DNA of 10,390 nucleotides from Acidobacteriota bacterium (GTDB lineage: Bacteria > Acidobacteriota > Terriglobia > Bryobacterales > JACQDG01), in contig JACQDG010000011.1 of the NCBI GenBank assembly GCA_016201185.1, positions 1 through 10,390 of the forward strand. Direction: 5' to 3'. This document shows, one piece after another, positions 1-6,692 of this stretch. Both the position numbers and the translations under genes were made by a program. How positions within the stretch are numbered: position 1 is the stretch's first letter; every line of letters begins with the position of its first letter. Below the pieces are notes generated by a model. The model saw nothing but the letters and a program-made list of their open reading frames with translations. It had not been told where the DNA came from and did no database searches.

Positions 1-1
1 G

Positions 2-2116
2 ACCCGGGCCGGTAAGGAGCTGATCTTCATTTCGCACCGCGCCAACAAGCACGGCTCGGGGGGCTTTTATCGGATGAGGGCGGAGCCCGGCGCGCCGATG
101 CGGCGGTTCTACTACGAGGAGACGACCTGGAAGGCGCGCCCGACCCTTTCGCCGGATGGCGCCAAGCTGGTTTACAGCTCCTACCTCGGGCGGCAGTGGC
201 AGCAGCTCTGGGCCATGCCCCCGGCAGGCGGCGACCCCTTCCCGCTCACCTACGGGGATTTCGACCGCACCACGCCGCGCTGGTCGCCCGACGGCGCTCG
301 CATTGCGTTTATTTCCAACGAAACCGGCGATACCAGCCTCTGGCTATTTCACTACTTCGGCGGAAAGCTTGCGCCGGTGAAAATCGGGAAGCTCGTTTAC
401 CAGCGGCCCATGGGGAAGCTGGTGGTCAAGGTGCTCGATAAGGCCACCGGACAGCTCATCCGGGCGCGGGTCCATCTCAACGCCAGCGACGGCCGGGCCT
501 ATGCGCCGGCCGAAAGCTGGTTCCGAGCCGACTGGCTCATGTTCGACCACATGGACCAGAGTGAGTATCACTACTTCCATACCGGCGGCTCGTTCGAGGT
601 GATGTTGCCGCCCGGGCCGGCCAGGCTGGCTTTTTCCAAGGGATTCGAGTATCTGCCGGTGGAGAGGGAAGTGACGGTCAGCGCGGAAAAGAGCACCGCG
701 CTCACCGTCTCACTCGAGCGTCTGGACGACCTGGCGGCCAAGGGATGGTGGGATGGCAACAATCACTTCCACATGAACTACGCCGGCGTCTATTTCAACA
801 CGCCGCAGCGGCTCCTGGAGCAGGCCGAGGCCGAGGACATCCACATCCTGAACAACCTGATTTGCAATAAGGAGCAGAGGATCCCGGACATTGCCCACTT
901 TCGGGGCGCGCCCGATCCCGTGTCCACCTCCCACCGCATTCTCTATCACAATCAGGAATATCACCCGCCGTTCTGGGGTCATGCCGTTTTTCTGAATCTG
1001 AAGCGGCACCTCATCATTCCCGACTACGTGGGTTACCAGAACACCATCGTCGCCAGCCTGTACCCGCCCAACACGGTTCCGTTTCGGGTGGTTCGCGAGC
1101 AGGGAGGCTTGACCGGCTATGCCCACGGAGCAGGGGCGAACTTCGCGGCGGACCTGGCGCTGGAAACCGTGGACTTCGTCGAGGCGAATACTCCGGACTC
1201 GATGGAGCCGCTCTACAGGGCCTGGAACTGCGGCTACCGCGTGGTGGCCTCGGCCGGGGAGGACGCTTTCCCCAACTTTTACCGCAGCTACATCATCGGC
1301 ACCAACCGCGTGTATGTGAAAACCGGCCCCCGGCTCGACTACGACAAGTGGCACGCCGACTTCCGAGCCGGGCGCAGCTTCGTCACCAACGGCCCGCTGG
1401 TTTTCTTCACGCTGAACGGTAAGGAACCGGGCGACGAGATCCGCCTCGGCGCGGGCCCGCACACGCTCCAAGCCGAGGCCGATGTGGAATCGATCCTGCC
1501 GATTGAAACCATCGAGCTATTGCGCAACGGCGAGGTGATCGAGACCGTCCGGCCCGCCGGCCGCACCTTGAAGGCCAGGCTGGAAAAGACGGTCACGGCC
1601 GACCGAAGCGGGTGGTACGCCGTGCGCGCCAGGGCCGAATACAAGCGTCACCCGATCCGCGCTCCCTACCCGTTTGCCGCCACCATGCCGGTCTGGGTAA
1701 CGGTGGACGGCAAGCCGGTCCGTTCGAAGAAGGACGCCGAGTACTTCCTCGCGTGGATAGATCGCACCCTCGAGCGCGCTTTGCGGCAGGGTCCGTGGAA
1801 TAACGAGCGGGAGAAGGACGAAGTGCGCAAGCTCTACGGCGGAGCGCGGGCGCGCATGGCCCAGCGGGCCCGAGCGCACGCGGTTCGGGGTTTTGTTGAA
1901 GCCGTGGCCCTCGTCGGGGAACAGGACGTACTCCACCGGGATGCTGCGCTTCTGGAGGCTGTTGACGACCTGCTCGGCCTCGACCACCGGAACGTTGGTA
2001 TCGTTGGCGCCGTGCAGGACGATGGTGGGAGCGCGTACGCGGTCGACCTTGTGAATCGGGGAGAGGCGGCGGAGCAGGTCGAGCTGGGCGTCCGGGTCGC
2101 CGTATTCCACCTTTGA
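2..2116 (+). CDS. PD40 beta-propeller / CehA-McbA-type PHP metallohydrolase, 5' partial, with aberrant antisense C-terminal tail
   Basis: The frame is open from base 2, so the true start lies upstream. Visible order: PD40/TolB-type propeller blades (SPDG motifs near 158 and 281), a beta-sandwich of carboxypeptidase-regulatory type (about 410-715), then a PHP-like metal-dependent hydrolase domain of the CehA/McbA family. Candidate metal ligands are the HFH pair (codons 764 and 770), the His of YAHGAG (1124) and the Asp of SAGEDAF (1262). A C-terminal region with a WIDRTLE helix follows (to about 1840). CehA/McbA members hydrolyse ester-like bonds, as in carbaryl hydrolase, but the substrate here is unknown. 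Family-like sequence stops near DEVRKLYGGARAR. The last 80 or so codons (1874-2113) are the antisense of the S9 peptidase gene in the same codon register and have no protein character. The family call is secure; the natural C-terminus is lost. Confidence 0.8.
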   Translation, partial: TRAGKELIFISHRANKHGSGGFYRMRAEPGAPMRRFYYEETTWKARPTLSPDGAKLVYSSYLGRQWQQLWAMPPAGGDPFPLTYGDFDRTTPRWSPDGARIAFISNETGDTSLWLFHYFGGKLAPVKIGKLVYQRPMGKLVVKVLDKATGQLIRARVHLNASDGRAYAPAESWFRADWLMFDHMDQSEYHYFHTGGSFEVMLPPGPARLAFSKGFEYLPVEREVTVSAEKSTALTVSLERLDDLAAKGWWDGNNHFHMNYAGVYFNTPQRLLEQAEAEDIHILNNLICNKEQRIPDIAHFRGAPDPVSTSHRILYHNQEYHPPFWGHAVFLNLKRHLIIPDYVGYQNTIVASLYPPNTVPFRVVREQGGLTGYAHGAGANFAADLALETVDFVEANTPDSMEPLYRAWNCGYRVVASAGEDAFPNFYRSYIIGTNRVYVKTGPRLDYDKWHADFRAGRSFVTNGPLVFFTLNGKEPGDEIRLGAGPHTLQAEADVESILPIETIELLRNGEVIETVRPAGRTLKARLEKTVTADRSGWYAVRARAEYKRHPIRAPYPFAATMPVWVTVDGKPVRSKKDAEYFLAWIDRTLERALRQGPWNNEREKDEVRKLYGGARARMAQRARAHAVRGFVEAVALVGEQDVLHRDAALLEAVDDLLGLDHRNVGIVGAVQDDGGSAYAVDLVNRGEAAEQVELGVRVAVFHL

Positions 2117-3691
2117 GATGGTGGCCATCCACGGCTCGGTGTGGGCGAAGAAAGTTTCGAAGTTGACTATGCCGAAGAGGTCGGCGCCGGCCGCGAAGAG
2201 ATCCGGGAACTCGGTCAGGCCGGCCATCACCATGTACCCGCCGTAGGAGCCTCCCATGATGCCGATCCGCTTCGGGTCGGCCACGCCGGCCTTGGCCACG
2301 TAATCCACCGAGGACTGGATGTCCTTGACGGCGTTGAACCTTAGCGCGCCATTGTCGAGATTAACATACTTCTTTCCGAAACCGGAGGAGCCGCGCACGT
2401 TGGGGGCGAAGACGGCGATGCCGCGGGACAGCAGGGCCTGATAGGTACTATCGAAATCTGGCTGCTCCTGGCCTTCGGGGCCGCCGTGGAAGCTCAACAC
2501 GGTGGGTCCCGGCCCCGAAGTCCCCCGCGGGCGGTAAAGCCAGCCGCTCAGGGGCAGCCCATCGTGGGCCGTGAAGCGCACGAGCTCGGGCCGCACCAGC
2601 GAGTCGAGGTTCACGCCGGCGTGCGGGCTGTGGGTCACCTGCTGGAAGCGGCTGGCAGTGCGATCGAACACCCAGGCATCAAAAGGTGCGGTTGCGCCGG
2701 AGGCCGTCATCGCGAGGTAACGTCCATCCTTCGAGAACGTGAGAGAGTAGGCGAGCTCGACGGGAAGCTTGGGGCCGGCGGTGGGCTTTCGGGTGGCGAG
2801 ATCGAGGAAAGCCAGCTCGCTGTGGCCGGCGACGTTCCAGAGAAGGGCTGCGGTACGGCCATCCTCGGTCACCTCGAACTCCTCCAACTCGGCGTCGTCG
2901 CGGCCGGCGATCACCTCGATCGGGCCTGGTGCGCCGTCCGGGCCGAGCCTGACCCTGGCAAAAGCGACCAGGTCGCGGTCCTTGTTCGAGGTGAGATAAA
3001 TCGTCGAGCCGTCGGGAGAAAATGCGCCGCCGCCGAAGCTGCCAGGGGGCTGGTGGGGAGTGAGGAGCGTCTCTTTGCCGCCGGCCAGATCGAGCAGGAA
3101 GAGGTTGTTGTCGCTGCGGTTCTCCATTCGCTCGAGAATGGCGCGCTGGTGATCGCGGCTTATGTCGGCCAAGTCGCCGATACCTGGGTTCTTCGCGACC
3201 AGGCGGGACTGGCTGCTCCCTAGATCGTATATGTAGGCGTCGATGGCGCGGGGATCGCGGCGGTTGGATGTCCAGCCCAGCAGTTTTCCGTCGTGGCTCC
3301 AGCCGCTCAAGCCGTTGGTTTCCTTGCCGCCGTCGGTCAGCCGGCGAAGGCCCGTGCCATCCGGCCGGACCAGGTATACCTGTGCATTCATGCCGCCCCC
3401 GGGGTGCACGGAGAAAGCCAGCCACTGGCCATCCGGCGACCAGGTGACGAAGCCGACCGGGTCGTCGAGCGCCGTCACCATGGTCGGCCAGCCGCCCGTG
3501 GTGGCGACGGTCCACACCTGCCGATTGCCGCTGAGATTCGAGACGAAGGCCAGGCGCTGGCCGTCGGGCGAAAAGGTCGGCGAGCCGCAGGAGCCGATCT
3601 TGGCCATCATGGCTACCGAGGTCTCGAGGTCGTCGGCCAGGGCCGCCGGGGCCAGCAGCACACAAGAGAGGAAGAAACGTAGGTAGGACAC
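1517..3691 (-). CDS. S9 family (prolyl oligopeptidase-like) serine peptidase, with aberrant antisense C-terminal tail
   Basis: Probably a secreted or periplasmic dipeptidyl/oligopeptidase. I chose the GTG at 3691 because AAAGGAGG lies 4 nt upstream and the protein then begins with a signal peptide (SYLRFFLSCVLLAPAALA, cut before DD). An ATG at 3718 would add nine residues containing the ribosome binding site. Numbered from the GTG, residues 25-345 hold PD40 propeller repeats (several SPDG motifs). Residues 390-605 hold the alpha/beta-hydrolase domain with a full triad: Ser482 (GGSYGGYM), Asp564 (HGANDT) and His596 (DEGHGF). Family homology stops at PNRV (codon 1879-1877), about 25 residues short of a usual S9 end. 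The remaining 119 residues are antisense to the CehA-type gene. The gene lies 55 bp downstream of the TonB receptor on the same strand and may share its B12-controlled transcript. Confidence 0.87.
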   Translation of the reverse strand: MSYLRFFLSCVLLAPAALADDLETSVAMMAKIGSCGSPTFSPDGQRLAFVSNLSGNRQVWTVATTGGWPTMVTALDDPVGFVTWSPDGQWLAFSVHPGGGMNAQVYLVRPDGTGLRRLTDGGKETNGLSGWSHDGKLLGWTSNRRDPRAIDAYIYDLGSSQSRLVAKNPGIGDLADISRDHQRAILERMENRSDNNLFLLDLAGGKETLLTPHQPPGSFGGGAFSPDGSTIYLTSNKDRDLVAFARVRLGPDGAPGPIEVIAGRDDAELEEFEVTEDGRTAALLWNVAGHSELAFLDLATRKPTAGPKLPVELAYSLTFSKDGRYLAMTASGATAPFDAWVFDRTASRFQQVTHSPHAGVNLDSLVRPELVRFTAHDGLPLSGWLYRPRGTSGPGPTVLSFHGGPEGQEQPDFDSTYQALLSRGIAVFAPNVRGSSGFGKKYVNLDNGALRFNAVKDIQSSVDYVAKAGVADPKRIGIMGGSYGGYMVMAGLTEFPDLFAAGADLFGIVNFETFFAHTEPWMATISKVEYGDPDAQLDLLRRLSPIHKVDRVRAPTIVLHGANDTNVPVVEAEQVVNSLQKRSIPVEYVLFPDEGHGFNKTPNRVRSGPLGHARPRSAVELAHFVLLPLVIPRTLPQSALEGAIYPREEVLGVLLRTDRLAVHRYPDRHGGGKRVGSADRVTLVFGPGAHGVPPASVGRDRLFQPGLQGAAGGPDGLDHLAVAQ
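1838..1879. other. Probable deletion or misjoin breakpoint between two convergent genes
   Basis: Left of this interval the plus strand codes convincingly (CehA-type); right of it the minus strand does (S9 peptidase). Both genes lose family-like sequence here, and neither has a stop codon. The two codon registers coincide (codons start at positions equal to 2 mod 3 on both strands). In high-GC DNA this register tends to stay open antisense, so the plus-strand frame runs on to 2116 and the minus-strand frame to 1517. The exact breakpoint cannot be fixed without homologs. A true deletion and an assembly error are both possible. Confidence 0.6.
1852..1877. repeat. GC-rich inverted repeat at the convergent junction
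   Basis: GGCCC (1858-1862), loop AGC, GGGCC (1866-1870) form a perfect 5-bp stem. It is extended after a small internal loop by GCGC (1852-1855) against GCGC (1874-1877). The hairpin lies exactly where both genes lose homology. It could be the remnant of a bidirectional terminator or the site where the rearrangement occurred. There is no T tract on either side. Confidence 0.4.
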
Positions 3692-3719
3692 GGGGCCTCC
3701 TTTGAAATAGACAGACATT

Positions 3720-3739
3720 AACAGGTAAGAATGCCTGTT
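3720..3739. repeat. Inverted repeat between receptor and peptidase genes
   Basis: AACAGG (3720-3725) and CCTGTT (3734-3739) form a 6-bp stem with an 8-nt loop in the 55-bp gap between the receptor stop and the peptidase GTG. The stem is weak. On the minus strand the sequence after it is AATGTCTG, not a U tract, so it is a poor terminator and more likely a processing site or chance. Confidence 0.3.
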
Positions 3740-3746
3740 TTACTTG

Positions 3747-5942
3747 CTACTCGGGGGTCCAGCGCCATTGTACCCCCACGGTGAAATTGCGCCCGAGCGC
3801 CGGAAAACCCAGGGATTCCTCATAGGTCCGATCGAGCAGGTTCCGCAGCTTGGTGGTGAAGGCCACGCTGCGCCGGACCTCGAACTGCGCGCCCACGTCG
3901 AAGGTGGTGTAGAAGGGGTTGAGAAACTGCCCGGCGGAGAGGCCGAAGTTGGGCTCGGCGTCGAGGGTGCGGCCGCGCAGCACGGCGCCGGTCTGGACGA
4001 GCAACCGGCCGTGCTGCCAGACGACCAGGTACGAGCCGGTATGGCGGGGCCGCCGCACGAGTTGCTGCCCGAGCCGGAAAAAGCGCTGCACCGATTTGGG
4101 GGAGCGGTCGAGGCCGAGCACGGCCGTGTCGAGGTAAGTGTAGGCGCCGCGGAAGCGCAGGCCGCGGGCCACCTGCAAGTAAATGGCGCTCTCGAGCCCC
4201 GCGGCTTCCGAGTTGGCCAGGTTGTCGGAGAGCCAACGGCTCAGTCCGGCCTGGGCTTGCGCAAGGGTGATGATCTGGTCGTGAAAGCGGTTGTAGAACC
4301 AGGTGACGTCCAGGGCCACGCGGCGGCCGAAGAAGGATTGCTCCAAGCCGGCATCGAAGCTGGTGGTGCGCTCCGGTTTGAGCGCCGGGTTCGTGGTGAA
4401 GGCCAGCTCGAAGCCGTCCGGGGGTCGCAGGCCTGTTCCCGCGCTGCCGTGTAGCCGGGTGCCAGGTCTTAATAAGTAAGCGGCGCTCAGCTTCGGATGG
4501 AGCTCGGTCACAGTGCTGGCCGGCAACGGCGGGCGGGAGCCGAAAGCGTCAGCCGGGATGGCATCCAACCGCAGGTGCTCCAGCCGCAGGCCCGTGTTCA
4601 GGAAGAATCTGCCTCCGGCCTCGAAGTGGTTTTCCAGAAACCACCCGTAAATATTGCGATGCAGAGGAAAGGGATTCGAGTTCGGGTCGGTGACAAAGGT
4701 GCTTCGGAATTGCTCCCCGTTCCACTCCACGCCGAAAGTCAAAAGGTCGTGGCGGGCCGGCGCGACGCTGGTCTCGGAGCTAAAGGCCTGGCGGCTCTGG
4801 CGGGTGAAGGAAGGCCCGAAGCCGCTTTGGAAATCGAGCCGGTCGGAGTAAATGGCGCCGCTCAAGCGCTGGCGGACGCGCGGGCCAAGCTCGCCGTCGT
4901 AACCGAAGGAGTGGATGTTGTAGCGCTCGGCCGTGCGCGACGCCAGGTCCAGGCCCGGAAATAGTACGGCCGGGTCGCTGCCGAACGGCCCGGGGTTTCC
5001 GGACTCGTTCGAGTTCACCAGGAAGGCATAGCGCAAGCGATGGCGGGCCCAGAGCGTGTAGTCCACCTTGAGATGAGCGTTTTCGAAGCGGCTGTCGTCG
5101 TTGGCCACCATCCCGTCGGTGTCGAAGCGGGACAGGGTCCCGTAAACTCCAAGGTTGCCGATCCGGCCCCCGCCGCCCGCGGTGAAGCGTCGCGTGCCGA
5201 AATCGCCGCCCTCGGCCGAAGTAAAGAAGTCGCGGCGATCGAGGCCGCTCGCGGTCACCACCTGCACCGCGCTCCCGATGGCGTAGGAGCCGTAGAGGGC
5301 CGACTGCGGGCCGCGCACCAGCTCCACCGTCTCGATCGGCTCGGCGGGCAAGCTCGCGAAATTGTAGGAGCCGCCGAAGTCGTTTACCTTCACGCCGTCG
5401 ATGGTGACCAGGTTATAGCGGGAGTCGGCGCCGCGGACGAATATTCCCGTCACACCGCCGCGGCGGCCGGTCTGGTTCACCTCGACACCCGGGAGATACC
5501 GCAGCGCCTCGAAGAGTTGCAGGGCCTGGAGGGCGCCCAGGTCATCGGCGGTAAGAATGGAAACCGAAGAGGCCACCGTGCTCGAGGGCAGTTCGGCCCG
5601 TTCCGCTGTCACCACGACGGTTTCCGCCAAAGCGCTGGGGCGCAAAACCAGCTCGATGGGGTCGCTGCGGTCGCACGGGATTTCCTGCTTGTCGCCGGTC
5701 AGTCCCGATGCGGAGCTGAAGATGGCGCAGGGGCCCGTGCCGGCTCCGGCAAATTCAAACCGGCCGGCAGAGTCCGCAGCGACCGTCCGCACGGGTTGTG
5801 GAGGTTTCAGCAGGTAAACCCGAGCGCGGGGCACGACGGCCCCGGTCGAGTCTTTGACGGTTCCATGAATGGCTCCGGAAGCGGAGCCTAGAAAAAGCAA
5901 GAACAGGACGGCCCGGCCGCCCCAATCGCAGAAGCGTGGCAT
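3747..5942 (-). CDS. btuB: TonB-dependent outer-membrane receptor, probable vitamin B12 (cobalamin) transporter
   Basis: A 731-residue outer-membrane active transporter energised by TonB-ExbBD. Order: signal peptide (residues 1-23, AVLFLLFLGSASGA), a carboxypeptidase-regulatory-like domain (24-103, beginning AIHGTVKDSTGAVVPRARV), a TonB-box-like ETVVVTA (107-113), and a plug domain (about 114-235) with typical motifs IFVRGADSRYNLVTIDGV and VELVRGPQSALYGS. A 22-strand-type beta barrel follows, ending in alternating aromatic strands (FTVGVQWRW near the C-terminus). The ATG at 5942 has GGGAGAG about 5 nt upstream. The plug resembles BtuB, and a cobalamin riboswitch lies directly upstream, so cobalamin or a related corrinoid is the most likely cargo. 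The N-terminal regulatory-like domain is absent from E. coli BtuB but common in Acidobacteriota and Bacteroidota receptors. The S9 peptidase follows after 55 bp. Confidence 0.9.
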   Translation of the reverse strand: MPRFCDWGGRAVLFLLFLGSASGAIHGTVKDSTGAVVPRARVYLLKPPQPVRTVAADSAGRFEFAGAGTGPCAIFSSASGLTGDKQEIPCDRSDPIELVLRPSALAETVVVTAERAELPSSTVASSVSILTADDLGALQALQLFEALRYLPGVEVNQTGRRGGVTGIFVRGADSRYNLVTIDGVKVNDFGGSYNFASLPAEPIETVELVRGPQSALYGSYAIGSAVQVVTASGLDRRDFFTSAEGGDFGTRRFTAGGGGRIGNLGVYGTLSRFDTDGMVANDDSRFENAHLKVDYTLWARHRLRYAFLVNSNESGNPGPFGSDPAVLFPGLDLASRTAERYNIHSFGYDGELGPRVRQRLSGAIYSDRLDFQSGFGPSFTRQSRQAFSSETSVAPARHDLLTFGVEWNGEQFRSTFVTDPNSNPFPLHRNIYGWFLENHFEAGGRFFLNTGLRLEHLRLDAIPADAFGSRPPLPASTVTELHPKLSAAYLLRPGTRLHGSAGTGLRPPDGFELAFTTNPALKPERTTSFDAGLEQSFFGRRVALDVTWFYNRFHDQIITLAQAQAGLSRWLSDNLANSEAAGLESAIYLQVARGLRFRGAYTYLDTAVLGLDRSPKSVQRFFRLGQQLVRRPRHTGSYLVVWQHGRLLVQTGAVLRGRTLDAEPNFGLSAGQFLNPFYTTFDVGAQFEVRRSVAFTTKLRNLLDRTYEESLGFPALGRNFTVGVQWRWTPE

Positions 5943-5944
5943 TT

Positions 5945-5978
5945 CTCTCTCCCTACCCGCGTAGGAACTCCGAGAGAG
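5945..5978 (-). promoter_or_regulatory. Predicted ribosome-binding-site-sequestering hairpin (riboswitch expression platform)
   Basis: Read on the minus strand, CUCUCUC (5978-5972) can pair with GAGAGAG (5951-5945), which contains most of the Shine-Dalgarno region of the receptor gene. Above it, CCUAC (5965-5961) pairs with GUAGG (5956-5952) around a GCGG loop. The only unpaired segment in the stem is GGAGUU on one side. The 5' arm starts at the last base of riboswitch helix P1. This fits translational control, with B12 binding favouring the hairpin that hides the ribosome binding site. No intrinsic terminator was seen. Confidence 0.6.
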
Positions 5979-6131
5979 CGTCTCCGGTCTGTCTCCTGAC
6001 TTGCGCCTCAGCGGGCCGGCACGCCTTCCCGCCCCGACGAGTCGGGGCAGTGGCCTTGCTGTGCCGTCCCTCCGCGCTTACAGTGGCGGGGCCGTGCCCG
6101 ATTTCCACGGGCTTCCAGGTCCCGAAAACGC
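5978..6131 (-). promoter_or_regulatory. Cobalamin (adenosylcobalamin-type) riboswitch
   Basis: The minus strand carries the conserved core in order: GGAAGCCCGTGGAAATCGGG, then CCCGCCACTGTA (near 6090-6079), GCCACTG, a GCCCCGA-CTCG-TCGGGGC hairpin (6048-6031), GGGAAGGC, and the B12 box AAGTCAGGAGAC (6002-5991). The ends close in a P1 helix, GCGUUUUCGG (6131-6122) with CCGGAGACGC (5987-5978), ten pairs including G-U wobbles. Known B12 riboswitches repress uptake and synthesis genes when the cofactor is abundant. This one lies 36 nt upstream of the receptor start codon. At 154 nt it is compact, so peripheral helices seem reduced. Confidence 0.93.
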
Positions 6132-6156
6132 AGGATCGGTTTTTGCAGGCTTTTAA

Positions 6157-6186
6157 AAAATAGGCCACTGGGAGGCTTGCTGTCAA
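6157..6186 (-). promoter_or_regulatory. Sigma-70-type promoter for the riboswitch/receptor transcript
   Basis: On the minus strand a perfect TTGACA (6186-6181) is followed after 18 nt by TATTTT (6162-6157). Transcription would begin near 6150, about 19 nt before the first base of riboswitch helix P1. Position and direction fit the receptor leader. Confidence 0.6.
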
Positions 6187-6231
6187 GCGGAAGGGGAATC
6201 TATGTTACGGCTGTTTACGGCGCCCAGGAAC

Positions 6232-6250
6232 CAAGGCAAAACCGGCCTTG
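6232..6250. repeat. Small hairpin downstream of the toxin-antitoxin operon
   Basis: CAAGGC (6232-6237), a 7-nt loop and GCCTTG (6245-6250) form a 6-bp stem. It lies about 110 bp beyond the antitoxin stop and upstream of the receptor promoter. It could end or trim the toxin-antitoxin transcript, but there is no U tract. Confidence 0.25.
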
Positions 6251-6301
6251 CCCAACTGCGTGAGCCGTCCGTCGGCGCAGGACGCGCAGGCTCTCGCCTC
6301 C

Positions 6302-6370
6302 TCATGGACTGGCTGCCGGCCTGCCGCAGGTGGAGCAGTCGACACAAGGCTGGCCGTAATCTTCAGGCAT
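6302..6370 (-). CDS. Possible 22-residue Cys-rich micro-ORF overlapping the antitoxin end
   Basis: An ATG at 6370 overlaps the antitoxin stop by a few bases and opens a 22-codon frame ending in TGA at 6302-6304. The peptide contains CVDCSTCG, three cysteines spaced C-x2-C-x2-C, in the middle. The only upstream ribosome-binding-like sequence is CTGGAAC, which is weak. Translational coupling to the antitoxin would be possible. No family is recognised, and the frame may well be chance or the remnant of a decayed gene. Confidence 0.15.
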   Translation of the reverse strand: MPEDYGQPCVDCSTCGRPAASP

Positions 6371-6692
6371 GTTCCAGCGCGTCCTCGACCGCTTCCGGAT
6401 GCTTCGCGATGACAGCGAGCAAGATTCGCGCCGGGCCATCCGGGCTCGTCCGCCTTTGTTCCCAGTTCCGCACCGACGCTGCTGCGAAGCCGAATCGGGC
6501 GGCGAACTGTACTTGGCTGAGGTTCAGCTTTTTTCGCACTGCCCGCACGTCTACGGCCGGAACATGAACGGTCGTAATCCGAATGGGCACGTCCTCACCC
6601 CTAGCCCACGCAATCGCCTCGTCCAGACTGTTGATAATCCTCTGCCCCAGAGTAGGCTCCTTGACCTTCTTCTTCCGCGCTCTCTTCTTCAC
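6363..6692 (-). CDS. XRE-type helix-turn-helix antitoxin (HigA2/NadS-like)
   Basis: A 109-residue DNA-binding antitoxin that should neutralise the upstream toxin and repress the operon. It starts at a GTG (6692) with GGAGGA 7 nt upstream. The N-terminus is very basic (KKRARKKKVK), then comes the segment LGQRIINSLDEAIAWARGE, typical of HigA2/NadS-type antitoxins. An HTH domain covers about residues 49-82 (VRKKLNLSQVQFAARFGFA and SVRNWEQRR), followed by a short C-terminal helix. The GTG overlaps the toxin stop by 4 bp (GTGA), which implies translational coupling. The toxin-first order is that of higBA-type systems. Base composition of the pair is less GC-rich than its neighbours by eye, consistent with horizontal acquisition. 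Confidence 0.85.
   Translation of the reverse strand: MKKRARKKKVKEPTLGQRIINSLDEAIAWARGEDVPIRITTVHVPAVDVRAVRKKLNLSQVQFAARFGFAAASVRNWEQRRTSPDGPARILLAVIAKHPEAVEDALEHA

Noticed and set aside
710..1471. 253-codon open frame on the minus strand
   Set aside because: It is antisense to the CehA-type gene in the same codon register, rich in Val/Gly/Arg, and has no domain features. Such frames are expected in GC-rich DNA.
2486..3223. 245-codon open frame on the plus strand
   Set aside because: Antisense shadow of the S9 peptidase gene, whose minus-strand product has recognisable propeller and catalytic motifs.
3720..3739. AACAGG/CCTGTT hairpin as a terminator separating receptor and peptidase genes
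   Set aside because: Six weak pairs, an 8-nt loop and no U tract on the minus strand. Kept only as an inverted repeat.
3744..4454. Open frames on the plus strand across the receptor gene (also 5040-5891)
   Set aside because: Antisense shadows of the TonB-dependent receptor, which has clear plug and barrel motifs on the minus strand.
6202..6567. 121-codon plus-strand frame beginning near the receptor promoter
   Set aside because: It overlaps the antitoxin gene antisense, has no family-like sequence, and no ribosome binding site was identified.
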